A stretch of DNA of 64,000 nucleotides from DATEBA01 sp035288045 (GTDB lineage: Bacteria; Actinomycetota; UBA4738; HRBIN12), in assembly GCA_035288045.1 (NCBI GenBank), contig DATEBA010000052.1, positions 9,542 to 73,541 of the forward strand, in the 5' to 3' direction. A model generated the notes under the pieces. It was not told the origin of the DNA, did not search any database, and was given only the letters and a program-made list of their open reading frames with translations. Shown one piece after another: positions 40,964 to 49,412 of the stretch. Each line of letters starts with the position of its first letter. The first letter of the stretch is position 1. The position numbers were made by a program, and so were the translations under genes.

Positions 40964-41872
40964 ATGACCGACGACCTCCCGCCCGCTCCCCCGGCGATCA
41001 CCTGCTACCGGCACCCAGAGGAGCCGACGGGCGTGCGCTGTACCCGCTGCGAGCGGCCGATCTGCCCGGCATGCATGATCCCCGCCCCGGTGGGGTACCA
41101 GTGCCCGGAGTGCGTCGCCGCCGCCCGCAAGGAGTTCCGGCTCGGACCGGCCCGGCGCGCCCGGTCGATGGCACGGACGCCGGCCACCAGGGTGCTCCTG
41201 GCGGCGATCCTGGCCGCCTTCGTCCTGGAGATCGCGCTCGGCGGCCCGCGGGCGCTCCTGAACGGCCCGTCGGGGCAGCGCCTCTTCGATCTCGGCGGTC
41301 TATACGCGCCGGCGATCGCGTTCGACGGGCAGTACTGGCGCCTGCTCTCATCGATGTTCCTGCACGCGGGGCTCCTGCACGTAGGCTTCAACTCCTACGC
41401 GCTCTGGCTCTTCGGAAGCGCGGTCGAGGGCGTGTTCGGGCGCGCGCGCTTCCTCGCTATCTACTTCGTCACGGGACTCGTCGCCGGTGCCTCCTCGTAC
41501 GCGTTCGGCGCGACGCAAGCCCTCGGCGTGGGGGCCTCAGGCGCGATCTTCGGGGTCTTCGGCGCGTTCGTGGCCTACAACTACCGGCGGCGTCATCTCG
41601 CGCTCGCCTCGGCGAACCTCCGCTCCGCGATCACGATCGTGCTGCTGAACGTCTTCCTCGGCCTTTCGATCCCCGGGATCGACCTCCGCGCGCACATCGG
41701 GGGCTTCGTCGCGGGTCTCGCGGCAGGTGTCGTCTCCGACGAGGTCGGGCCGCTCGACCTGCGCCGACTCCTGCACTGGGGCGGGCTGCTCGCGATCGCG
41801 CTCTTGGGCGTCGGTCTCGTGATGTGGCGAACGGCCCAGCTGCGTTCGCTGCCGTTCGGCCCGGGCCTCTAG
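40964..41872 (+). CDS. Rhomboid family intramembrane serine protease with N-terminal zinc finger
   Basis: 302 aa. A B-box-like cysteine-rich segment (CYRHPEEPTGVRCTRCERPICPACMI...CPEC, residues about 14-52) precedes six or seven helices. The catalytic dyad is Ser192 in GVGASGAIFG and His244 in LRAHIGGFVAGL. FLHAGLLHVGFNSYALWLFG is the typical WR/L1 region. It cleaves within membrane helices of unknown substrates. Start at 40964 is chosen because of the promoter box. Confidence 0.9.
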   Translation: MTDDLPPAPPAITCYRHPEEPTGVRCTRCERPICPACMIPAPVGYQCPECVAAARKEFRLGPARRARSMARTPATRVLLAAILAAFVLEIALGGPRALLNGPSGQRLFDLGGLYAPAIAFDGQYWRLLSSMFLHAGLLHVGFNSYALWLFGSAVEGVFGRARFLAIYFVTGLVAGASSYAFGATQALGVGASGAIFGVFGAFVAYNYRRRHLALASANLRSAITIVLLNVFLGLSIPGIDLRAHIGGFVAGLAAGVVSDEVGPLDLRRLLHWGGLLAIALLGVGLVMWRTAQLRSLPFGPGL

Positions 41873-41904
41873 CACGCTCACACCGAGCGCGCGTTGCGCG
41901 AGCC

Positions 41905-42357
41905 TCAGCCGGGACGGAACGGCGGCAGGCCGTCCGAGGCCTGCGACACGACGACCGGCCCGGAGCCGGTCAGCTCGGCGATCGTCACCGCCGCGCGGTT
42001 GTAGCCGTCGCGACTCCAGGACTCGACGACGTCGGCCACCGCACCGCCGGAGTCCACGACCACGAGGGTCGGCACGACCTCGATGCCGAAGGCGTTCGAA
42101 ACCGGGTAGGGGTCCACGTCGGGGAGCGCTCGGATGCCCGTCCCGTGCTCGGCGCCGAACGCCGCGATGTCGCCGGCCGCGTCCTGCCCGATCCCGGTGA
42201 CGAGCCCCGGGAACGCCCGGTCGACGACCTCGATCTTGGGGGCGCTCATCTGGCACACCGGGCAGGTCACCTTGAAGAACCAAAGGACCGACGGACCGGC
42301 GACGAAGTCGACGCCCGCAACCGGGGGCGCGTGCTCGCCCACTGCGATCGCGCTCAC
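41905..42357 (-). CDS. TlpA-like thioredoxin-fold protein
   Basis: 150 aa, GTG start 6 nt from a TAGGCT box. SVLWFFKVTCPVCQMSAPKIEVVD carries a CPVC redox site, and VSNAFGIEVVPTLVVVDSGG contains the cis-proline region. No signal peptide, so it is cytoplasmic or its partner is the next gene downstream on this strand, a membrane-bound propeller protein 420 nt long gap aside; the link is weak. Confidence 0.8.
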   Translation of the reverse strand: MSAIAVGEHAPPVAGVDFVAGPSVLWFFKVTCPVCQMSAPKIEVVDRAFPGLVTGIGQDAAGDIAAFGAEHGTGIRALPDVDPYPVSNAFGIEVVPTLVVVDSGGAVADVVESWSRDGYNRAAVTIAELTGSGPVVVSQASDGLPPFRPG

Positions 42358-42363
42358 CCGCTC

Positions 42364-42369
42364 AGCCTA
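42364..42369 (-). promoter_or_regulatory. -10 box TAGGCT of the TlpA-like gene
   Basis: Minus-strand TAGGCT with 6 nt to the GTG at 42357; it lies within the 14-bp gap before the propeller gene's stop. Confidence 0.5.
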
Positions 42370-42371
42370 TC

Positions 42372-43940
42372 TCAGGCGCTCCCGCGATCACCTATCCCGT
42401 AGAAACCCCCCGAGCGCGTGCCGACGAAGATCATCCCCTCCCAGACCGCGGGGGTGGACTCGATGCAACCTCCGTCGATCGGAAGGCTCCATAGCTCGGG
42501 CGGCTCGCGGCGCTCGTTCGAGATGTCGTACGCGTGCAGCACCCCCCCGCAGTCGCCCTGGAGCAGAACGCCGTCCATCGGCACCGGCGACGACCACGTG
42601 GGGCCCGGAAGGTGTAACTGCCACCTGACCTTCCCGCTGCCACGGTCGACGCCGAGGAGGTCGCCGTAGTTCGTAGAGGCGTACACCATGTCGCCGTAGA
42701 CCGCCGGGGTCGACCAGAGCCCGCCGAGGCCGTCGCCGCCCCGCTCGGTCACGGGAACCGACCAGACGAGCGGGCGCTCGGGGTCACGCGGGTCGAGCTT
42801 CATGAGCTGGCCGACGGCCTCGGCCCGCGCGTTGAAGCGCTGCAGCTCGCTCGCGACGTACAGGAACCCCTCCTCGTCGATCACGACCGTCGCGTCGGTG
42901 TCGTCGCCGGTCCAGAACCGGAACACGCGCCGGGCGTCTTTCCCACCGGAGAGCACGTCGGAGACGTCCCAGCCCTGCACGAGCCCGCCCGAATTCGCGA
43001 AATACGCGACGCCGTCGTGGAAAGCGACCGAGCTCTCGATCGACACGTCGCCATCGGGAAGCGCGGCTAGCAGCTCCTGGTCGTAGCCCGGCTCGGTCAC
43101 GACGATCTCCGGATCCACGGTCACCTTGCCGTCCTCGTCGTAGCCCCTGTTCAGCCCGATCACGTAGAACCACGAGTTCTCGCCGCCCTCCATGAGGTGG
43201 TCATCGACGACGAGCGGCGCACCGTCCCAGTCGTTGTTCCAGAGACCGCCGCCGGGAACGCTCGTGTCCGCGTTCACCGACCAGAGCACCTTCGGCTTCC
43301 TCCGGTCGAGCGCGACCACGCGGAGCAGGTTGTCACGAGAGCCGGCGTAGTAGAGCGGGTAGCCGTCGGGGTCCGAGGTCGCCGACCCCTTTGCGAGGTC
43401 GCCGGTCACTAGGTCGGGTCGGAGCGGCTCCCCGGTCCTTCCGTCGAGGAAGTGATAGCGCCCGTCGTAGGCGCCGATCCGGACCTCTATCGTTCCGTCC
43501 TCGTGCTCGATCACGTTCGGCTGGCCCGTCCACCCCGTACCGCACCAGGTCGTCGTCTCGCCGAACGCGGTGGACTGCATGCACAGCCCACCGGACCCCG
43601 GGTACCTCCACAGGACCGTGGGGTGCATCGGGACCGGACCCTCGCCGTAGTAGCTCCTGGTGGCGTTCCCGCGGAAGGTCGAGAGGCCCGGGAAGCTCGT
43701 GTTGATCGGTCCGGCCGTTTCCACCGTCGGCTCGAGCGATGTCGGCGACGCCGACGGAGACGCCGACGGGTCGGTGGCCAGCGTCGGCGACGGGGATGGC
43801 CCAACGGCACGCGAGGCCCCGTCCCTGGAAAGGAGCAGCCTCCACCCGGCGGCCGCGACGACGAGTGACGCCAGGGAAAGGACGAGAAGTCCGAAGGGGA
43901 ACCTCTGGCGGAGGGCTTGGCGTACGCGCGCGCGCGTCAT
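42372..43940 (-). CDS. Membrane-anchored PQQ-like beta-propeller protein
   Basis: 522 aa. One N-terminal helix (FGLLVLSLASLVVAAAGWRLLL) and a Ser/Pro/Thr-rich linker (SPSPTLATDPSASPSASPT) lead to a propeller of repeated PQQ-like blades: TVLWRYPGSGG, DGRYHFLDGRTGEPLRP, PKVLWSVNAD, YANFANSGG-type blades, LLGVDRGSGKVRWQLHL, GTRSGGFYGIGD. No catalytic motif is clear, so it may be a structural or binding propeller rather than an enzyme. ATG 43940 is 8 nt from a TAGGAT box. Confidence 0.8.
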   Translation of the reverse strand: MTRARVRQALRQRFPFGLLVLSLASLVVAAAGWRLLLSRDGASRAVGPSPSPTLATDPSASPSASPTSLEPTVETAGPINTSFPGLSTFRGNATRSYYGEGPVPMHPTVLWRYPGSGGLCMQSTAFGETTTWCGTGWTGQPNVIEHEDGTIEVRIGAYDGRYHFLDGRTGEPLRPDLVTGDLAKGSATSDPDGYPLYYAGSRDNLLRVVALDRRKPKVLWSVNADTSVPGGGLWNNDWDGAPLVVDDHLMEGGENSWFYVIGLNRGYDEDGKVTVDPEIVVTEPGYDQELLAALPDGDVSIESSVAFHDGVAYFANSGGLVQGWDVSDVLSGGKDARRVFRFWTGDDTDATVVIDEEGFLYVASELQRFNARAEAVGQLMKLDPRDPERPLVWSVPVTERGGDGLGGLWSTPAVYGDMVYASTNYGDLLGVDRGSGKVRWQLHLPGPTWSSPVPMDGVLLQGDCGGVLHAYDISNERREPPELWSLPIDGGCIESTPAVWEGMIFVGTRSGGFYGIGDRGSA

Positions 43941-43948
43941 AGCCGGGA

Positions 43949-43954
43949 ATCCTA
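43949..43954 (-). promoter_or_regulatory. -10 box TAGGAT of the propeller gene
   Basis: Minus-strand TAGGAT with 8 nt to the ATG at 43940. Confidence 0.45.
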
Positions 43955-43977
43955 GCGACCGGCGGGGCGGGCCGGGC

Positions 43978-44799
43978 TCAGACCGCTCGCGTGTTCGCCG
44001 GGTAGCTCCCCAGTACGCGGAGCAGCGAGGTGTGCGCGCGGACCTCCTCCAGAGCGGCCTGAACGTCCCGATCCTCGGCCGCGCGCTCCACGTCGACGTA
44101 GAAGACGTACTCGAACGGGGCGCCACGTCTCGGCCGCGACTCGAGCTTGTTGAGGTTGATCCCGCGATCGGCGAAGGGCTGGAGCGACGCCAGGAGCGAG
44201 CCGGGCTCGTCGTGCACCGCCATCACCAAAGAGGTCTTGTTCGGCGCTCCGAGACCCGCGTCCTTCGTCCCTATCACGGCGAACTTGGTGAAGTTGTCAG
44301 GATGGGTCTGGATGTGCTCGGCGAGGATGATCAGCCCGAGGCGCTGGCCGGCCTCGACGCTCGCCACCGCGGCCTCCTCGGCATCGCCCCGCTCGGCGAC
44401 CATGCGGGCGGCGGCCGCGGTGTCGTGAACCGGATGCATCTCGACGTGGAGCGCCGCGAGGAACTCCTCGCTCTGGGCCAGGGCCTGCCAGTGGGAGTAC
44501 ACGCGCTTGATCGCCTCGAGCCGCGCCCCCGGGGGTGCCAGGAGCGCGTGATCGACGCGGACGAGCGCCTCGCCGACGATCCGGATCAAGCTGCTCCGCA
44601 GCAGGAGGTCGTACGTCTCGTTCACCGAGCCGGCCTGAGAGTTCTCGAGCGGGACGACCCCGAAGTCGGTCTCGCCGCTGGTCACCCGGGAGAAGACGAG
44701 CCGGACCGTCTCGCAGGGCATCGCCTCTGGGTCGGCGAACACCGCTCCGACCGCCCGCTCGCTGTAGGCCCCCGGTTCTCCCTGGTAGGCCACCTTCAT
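43978..44799 (-). CDS. pheA: Prephenate dehydratase
   Basis: 273 aa. Converts prephenate to phenylpyruvate in phenylalanine synthesis. Dehydratase domain: VAYQGEPGAYSERAV, FGVVPLENSQAGSVNETYDLL, and NFTKFAVIG (TRF-like motif). C-terminal ACT domain: KTSLVMAVHDEPGSLLASL and LNKLESRPRRG, where ESRP binds phenylalanine for feedback inhibition. No chorismate mutase domain. ATG 44799 is 7 nt from a TAGGCT box; the longer open frame to 44940 runs into the divergent promoter region. Confidence 0.94.
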   Translation of the reverse strand: MKVAYQGEPGAYSERAVGAVFADPEAMPCETVRLVFSRVTSGETDFGVVPLENSQAGSVNETYDLLLRSSLIRIVGEALVRVDHALLAPPGARLEAIKRVYSHWQALAQSEEFLAALHVEMHPVHDTAAAARMVAERGDAEEAAVASVEAGQRLGLIILAEHIQTHPDNFTKFAVIGTKDAGLGAPNKTSLVMAVHDEPGSLLASLQPFADRGINLNKLESRPRRGAPFEYVFYVDVERAAEDRDVQAALEEVRAHTSLLRVLGSYPANTRAV

Positions 44800-44806
44800 G
44801 GCGGGG

Positions 44807-44812
44807 AGCCTA
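44807..44812 (-). promoter_or_regulatory. -10 box TAGGCT of pheA
   Basis: Minus-strand TAGGCT with 7 nt to the ATG at 44799. Confidence 0.5.
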
Positions 44813-44960
44813 GCAGCGGGACGCATCGCGGAAGACCTAGGCCCGAGGGCCGAACGGCGGTCCCCCTTCGCCGGATGCTCGCTCTCCCCTTCTCGCGTAC
44901 CCTCTGCTAACGTAGCGGCTCCGGCGCAGGTCGGCGCCATCGGAACCGCGAAAGAGGAGC

Positions 44961-46592
44961 ATGTCGAGCCGCCCGACCCCCGAGACCGAAGGCACCGTCG
45001 ACCTCCGGCAGTACATCGCCGTGATCCGCCGGAACCGGCGGCTGATCGCTGCGGTCGCGGTCGGCTGCGTGGCTCTGGCCGCGCTGTACACCTTCATCCG
45101 GACACCGATCTACACGTCGAAGGCGAAGATCCTCCTTTCGCCCACCCTCGTGAACTCGACCGGCGTGGTGGATCTCGAGAAGAGCATCGACGCCAACACC
45201 GAGCGCGAGATCGCCCTGTCGAGCTCGGTGGCGATCCTGGCCCGCAACACCCTGGAGAGCGAGGAATCCGTGCAGGATCTCGTCTCCCACGTGAGCGCCG
45301 ACGCGCCGCAGGACTCCCGAACGCTGGAGATCGCCTTCTCCCACCCCGGCCCGAAGGCCGCCAGGGACGGGGCCTTGGCCTTCGCCAACGCGTACCTCAA
45401 GTACAAACGGGATCAAGCCCTGGCCGACATCCAGGATCAGATCGACCCCCTGATCGAACAGATAAGCGAATACAAGGCCTACCGCTTGGAACTCACGGAG
45501 ACGATCCGTTCCGAGAGACCGGGCTCGATCCCCGTCCAGCAAGCGGTCAACGACAAGCAGGAGGCGCAGGCCCAGATCGACTACCTGAACGGGCAGATAG
45601 CGGGCCTACAGGCCCTTACCACGAGCGGCGGAACCCTCATCGGGGTCCCCGCCGTTCCGCTTTCCCCGAGCAGCCCCAACCACCCGCTCGACGTCGGCCT
45701 CGGCCTGTTCTTCGGTGTCTTCCTCGGCTTCGGCCTCGCGTTCTTCCGCACGCGCGCCGACGCCCGCCTCCACGAGCGCCTGGAGCTGGAGCAGGTAGTG
45801 GGCGCGCCGGTGCTGGCGGTAGTGCCGAAGGACATCGAGTGGACCCACAGGACGGCGCCGCGGCTGGTGACGGTGCAGGACCCGCGGGGACCGACCGCCG
45901 AGGCGTTCCGCACGCTTCGCCCGACGCTCCTCGTGTCGGCGGCACAGCAGAACGTTAAGGTCATCATCATCGCGTCGCCGACGGCCGGCGAGGGCAAGAC
46001 GACGACGGCGGCGAACCTCGGCGTGGTGATGGCCCAGGCCGACCGGCGCACGATGATCGTTTCGGCCGACCTGCGCAAGCCGCGGATCCACGAGTTCTTC
46101 GGGCTGCCCAACGAACGAGGGCTCTCCGACGTGCTCACGGGCAAGCTCTCGCCGATGGACGCGCTGCGACGCTCCGGGGTCGAGAACCTCTGGCTCATGC
46201 CGAGCGGGCCGATCCCCGCTCAGCCGGCGGAGCTCCTCCAGTCGATCGCCATGAAGGAGCTGCTCGCCGAGCAGCGGGGACTCGTCGATTTCATCCTGCT
46301 GGACTGCCCACCGATCCTGGCGGTGGCCGACACCCTCGGCCTGGCCGCTTATGCCGACGGCGTCTTGCTCGTCGCCAACGCCGGATCCACGACCATCGAC
46401 GCGGCAGAGCAGGCGCGCGAGCGGCTGCACCAGGTCGGGGCGAGTATGCTCGGCTGCGTCCTGAACGACCTCGACCTGAGCACGACCACCTCTTACTACG
46501 GATACGGATACGGCGAGGACGTCGCCGCACCTGAGCCGAACGGCAAAAAGCGCCGGGAGGTCTCGCCACGGCGCGGGCAGACCTCGAGCTGA
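44961..46592 (+). CDS. Polysaccharide chain-length determinant fused to BY-type tyrosine kinase (Wzc-like)
   Basis: 543 aa. N-terminal Wzz domain with two helices (about residues 30-50 and 240-262) and a periplasm-facing coiled region. The C-terminal cytoplasmic BY-kinase has Walker A SPTAGEGKTTTAANLG, Walker A' MIVSADLRKPRIHEFF and Walker B VDFILLDCPPIL. A tyrosine cluster at the end (SYYGYGYGEDV) is the likely autophosphorylation tail. It controls polymer length and export in Wzy-dependent systems. AGAGGAG precedes the ATG; a TAACGT box at 44908 may be its promoter. Confidence 0.92.
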   Translation: MSSRPTPETEGTVDLRQYIAVIRRNRRLIAAVAVGCVALAALYTFIRTPIYTSKAKILLSPTLVNSTGVVDLEKSIDANTEREIALSSSVAILARNTLESEESVQDLVSHVSADAPQDSRTLEIAFSHPGPKAARDGALAFANAYLKYKRDQALADIQDQIDPLIEQISEYKAYRLELTETIRSERPGSIPVQQAVNDKQEAQAQIDYLNGQIAGLQALTTSGGTLIGVPAVPLSPSSPNHPLDVGLGLFFGVFLGFGLAFFRTRADARLHERLELEQVVGAPVLAVVPKDIEWTHRTAPRLVTVQDPRGPTAEAFRTLRPTLLVSAAQQNVKVIIIASPTAGEGKTTTAANLGVVMAQADRRTMIVSADLRKPRIHEFFGLPNERGLSDVLTGKLSPMDALRRSGVENLWLMPSGPIPAQPAELLQSIAMKELLAEQRGLVDFILLDCPPILAVADTLGLAAYADGVLLVANAGSTTIDAAEQARERLHQVGASMLGCVLNDLDLSTTTSYYGYGYGEDVAAPEPNGKKRREVSPRRGQTSS

Positions 46593-46720
46593 ACGGCCGG
46601 CGGCGGACGCTGGCCGCCGGCGATCGTCGGCGCCGGCGCCTCCCCCGCCCCCCTCGCGCCGTCCTCCGGGCCCTCCTCGCGACGGCCGTCCTGGTCGGCG
46701 CGCTCCTCGGTCTTTCATTC

Positions 46721-48592
46721 GTGAGCGCGCTCTCGGTCCGCGGTCATCTCCAGGACGCGCGAGCGGCGATGAACGCGGGGAAGCGCCAGCTGCTCGCGGG
46801 GGACGCAGCGGCCGCATCGCGGAGCTTCGAGGACGCGACCGCCGCCTTCGTCCGCGCGGCCGACGGTGCGGAGAGCCCGTGGATGCGCGTCGTTGGGTGG
46901 CTCCCGCTCGTGGGGCGGACGCCGGACACAATCACCTCCATCGCCTACGCCGGCGAGGAGACGGCCGGCGCGGGGCGTACCCTGGCCGATGCGGTGGCAG
47001 ACCTCCCCGGCGGCCTCGGCTCGTTGGCGCCCTCCGGGGGAAGGTTCCCGATCGAGCGGATAGCGAGCCTCGCCGGCGCAGTCGACCGGGCCGCGGCGCT
47101 CGTGAGCCGCGCGCACGCGCGTGTCGCGGCGAGTCCTGGGGAGATGCTCCCGGGCGTCGTCGACGACGCGAGGTGGGAGGCGGAGACCCAACTTCGGTCC
47201 TTGTCGACCTCCCTCGGGGCGGCCGCGCGGGTGCTCGAGGGGCTCCCGGGCTTCCTCGGTGCGGACGCCCGACGCCGGTACTTCTTCGGCGCGCAGAACC
47301 CGGCCGAGATCCGCGGGACCGGGGGTCTCATAGGCGCCTACTCGATACTGACGGTCGAGGACGGCCGGTTCGAGTTCTCCGACTTCCACCCGATCCAGGA
47401 GCTACCCCTGCTCGGCACGGAGAAGGTCGAGCCACCGAGCGCCGACTACGCGAGGAACTACGACTACTACCGGTCGGGCGACGGGTTCTGGCTGAACGCC
47501 AACATGACGCCGGACTTCCCCTCGGCCGCCGAGGCCTTGGAGCTCTCCTACGAGGCGGCCACCGGCGACGAGCTCGACGGCGTGATCGCGGCGGACCCGT
47601 TCGCGCTCGAGGCGCTGCTGCAGATCACCGGCCCGACCGAGGTACCCGAGCTCGGCCTCGAGGTGGGGGCCGGGGACGTGGTGGCGTTCACGACGAACGA
47701 GGCCTACGCGAAGTTCACCGACGCGCCCACGCGCAAGCTTGTCCTCGGGGCGGTGGCCTCGGGCGTGTTCGACCGGTTCCTGCACATCCCCGACCCCTCG
47801 CTCCGGCAGCTGCGTGTGCTCGCCGACGCGGCCGCCGGCGGTCACATAAGCATCTTCGCCGACGACCCGGAGCTGCAGGAGGGACTCGCCGCGACCGGCG
47901 TCGGAGGCGCGCTCCCCAAACCTACCGGTGACTTCCTCTCCGTGATCCAGAACAACGGCTCGGCGAGCAAGGTCGATTTCTACCTCGAGCGCACGCTCAC
48001 CCACCACGTCCGACTCGAGGGGGACGCCACGGTCACCGCGACGACGGCGATCACCTTCCGGAACGACGCCCCCGACCGCGGCATGCCGCGCTACGTGATC
48101 GGGCCGTTCCACGGGATCTCCGAGGCCGGGGAGAACATCCCTCTCGTCAACCTGTACTGCGGCGTGAACTGCACGCTGGCCGAGGCCGAGCGCGACGGGG
48201 AGCAGGTGGACCTCGCGCGGGGTACCGAGCTCGGCCTGACCTACTACCGCGACTACTTCGACATCCCGAGCGGCCGCTCCGCCGAGCTACTGGTGGAGAC
48301 CTCCACCCCCGATGCGTGGGAGGGGAACAGCTCGGGGGGCACCTACCACCTCACGTTCCTCAACCAGACGACGATCCGGCCGACGCGGGTGCGGATCGAG
48401 ATCGAGCTGCCGGAGGGCATGCGGGTCGCCCAGATGAGCGCGGATCTCCGCGCGGAGGGGGACACGCTGGTCTTCGAGGGGATCCCCCCGCGGCTCCTCG
48501 AGCTACAGGTGCGGTTCCGCCCCCCGTTCCTGCTCCGGATGTTGCGGAACGTGACGCGGTTCCTATCGGAGCCGGTGGTGCGGGTGGGCTAG
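46721..48592 (+). CDS. DUF4012 family membrane protein
   Basis: 623 aa from the first canonical start (GTG 46721). DUF4012 pattern: RRYFFGAQNPAEIRGTGGLIGAYSILTVEDG, TPDFPSAAEALELSYEAATG, DGVIAADPFALEALLQITGP. Typical of actinobacterial polysaccharide loci, function unknown. The same frame is open back to 46535 and encodes a basic stretch followed by a membrane helix (AVLRALLATAVLVGALLGLSFV), exactly what DUF4012 proteins start with, but no ATG/GTG/TTG lies there. A CTG at 46589, overlapping the upstream stop as CTGA, would supply it. Confidence 0.85.
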   Translation: MSALSVRGHLQDARAAMNAGKRQLLAGDAAAASRSFEDATAAFVRAADGAESPWMRVVGWLPLVGRTPDTITSIAYAGEETAGAGRTLADAVADLPGGLGSLAPSGGRFPIERIASLAGAVDRAAALVSRAHARVAASPGEMLPGVVDDARWEAETQLRSLSTSLGAAARVLEGLPGFLGADARRRYFFGAQNPAEIRGTGGLIGAYSILTVEDGRFEFSDFHPIQELPLLGTEKVEPPSADYARNYDYYRSGDGFWLNANMTPDFPSAAEALELSYEAATGDELDGVIAADPFALEALLQITGPTEVPELGLEVGAGDVVAFTTNEAYAKFTDAPTRKLVLGAVASGVFDRFLHIPDPSLRQLRVLADAAAGGHISIFADDPELQEGLAATGVGGALPKPTGDFLSVIQNNGSASKVDFYLERTLTHHVRLEGDATVTATTAITFRNDAPDRGMPRYVIGPFHGISEAGENIPLVNLYCGVNCTLAEAERDGEQVDLARGTELGLTYYRDYFDIPSGRSAELLVETSTPDAWEGNSSGGTYHLTFLNQTTIRPTRVRIEIELPEGMRVAQMSADLRAEGDTLVFEGIPPRLLELQVRFRPPFLLRMLRNVTRFLSEPVVRVG

Positions 48593-48598
48593 AACGCA

Positions 48599-48626
48599 GG
48601 AGCCCCCGCCCGAGGGCGGGGGCTCC
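48599..48626. terminator. Bidirectional terminator-like hairpin
   Basis: GGAGCCCCCGCC and GGCGGGGGCTCC form a perfect 12-bp stem with a CGAG loop between the convergent DUF4012 gene and the small surface-protein gene. ATTT follows a few bases later on the plus strand. Confidence 0.72.
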
Positions 48627-48639
48627 GACGAACGATTTC

Positions 48640-48879
48640 CTATCGGGTCGCGGACGCCTTGCGCCTGCTGGCGAGAAGTGCCGTAACGCCCACGACCACG
48701 AGGACCGCGAGGATCGCGACCCCGAGCGAGATGTTCGCGCCGGTGAAGGCGGAACCCCCGCCGGCGTGCTTCACGTCGGTCGGTGGCGGGTCCGAGAACG
48801 GGTACTCCGCGAGCGCCGGGGCCGCAACGGCGAGGCAGAAGACCGCCGCCGCCGAAAGAGCTATCCCGAGCCGCTTCAT
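48640..48879 (-). CDS. Small exported membrane-tethered protein
   Basis: 79 aa from ATG 48879, with AAGGGG 5 nt upstream; a TTG directly before it is less likely. Signal peptide KRLGIALSAAAVFCLAVAAPALAEYP, a short exposed part (FSDPPPTDVKHAGGGSAFTGA), then one helix (LGVAILAVLVVVGVTALLA) with a basic tail ASRRKASATR. It resembles LPxTG-like surface proteins in layout but has no sortase motif. Unknown role, possibly linked to the polysaccharide locus by location. Confidence 0.72.
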   Translation of the reverse strand: MKRLGIALSAAAVFCLAVAAPALAEYPFSDPPPTDVKHAGGGSAFTGANISLGVAILAVLVVVGVTALLASRRKASATR

Positions 48880-48882
48880 CAA

Positions 48883-49274
48883 CGCCCCTTTCGATCCTTG
48901 TCCGTCGGCTTACCTACGTCGACACCGAAGTCTAGGCGGTGGGCGCCGGATGGACAAGGGACGAACGCCTCTGGTCGCACGGTCCATATCGACGAACCAA
49001 GGTCCTAGGCCACCGGGTCCCGCCGTGCCCCACGAGGTGGAAGGATCCTTGCGCCTCGCAAACGACGATCCCGGGGCGAGCGCTTCCACTCCCTCCACAT
49101 ACCGCATCCTCTGTACCCCGAGGCGTCCTTCGCCCCCCGTCGCGCTCCCCGCCGGGGGACGCCGTCCGGCAAGGGGTTCGCGTAGACGGGCGACCCGACC
49201 TGGCCCGGACTGCTCACCTTTCTCCTCAAGTCTGCGGTAGTCCCTGCCGATAGGCGGGGGAGCACAGAGAGATG
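48883..49274 (+). other. Upstream region of the riboswitch, no gene seen
   Basis: About 390 bp between the small surface-protein gene and the riboswitch. Open frames here have shadow-like composition and no ribosome binding sites. It probably holds the promoters for both flanking transcripts; I could not place them confidently. Confidence 0.4.
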
Positions 49275-49351
49275 CGCCTGCGAAAGGCAAACCCGCCGGG
49301 GGGGCGGGGCCGCAAAGCTCCGGGCCCAGACCGGTGGCCGAGCCGCTGAGC
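49275..49351 (+). ncRNA. Probable c-di-GMP-I (GEMM) riboswitch
   Basis: The two most conserved GEMM segments occur in order and spacing: GGCAAACC (49286-49293) and CGCAAAGC (49311-49318). Between them CCCGCC (49292-49297) pairs with GGCGGG (49303-49308) as the P2 stem. After them GGGCC (49322-49326) can pair with GGCC (49336-49339) in a P3-like stem, and GCC at 49342-49344 can close P1 with GGC at 49286-49288. The P2 loop is G-rich, not a GNRA loop, and one base of the ACGCAAAG box differs. It lies 61 nt upstream of a secreted glycosidase gene. Confidence 0.66.
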
Positions 49352-49370
49352 AGGGATCGCGAGGCATCCG

Positions 49371-49406
49371 CCTCCGCCCCGCTCGCAGAGCCGCGGGGAA
49401 AGGAGG
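49371..49406 (+). promoter_or_regulatory. Shine-Dalgarno-sequestering hairpin (expression platform)
   Basis: CCTCC (49371-49375) and CCCCGC (49377-49382) are complementary to GGAGG (49402-49406) and GCGGGG (49393-49398). Folding hides the GGAGG that serves the ATG at 49413. It starts 19 nt after the riboswitch, so ligand binding could open or close it. Confidence 0.62.
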
Positions 49407-49412
49407 TTCGCG

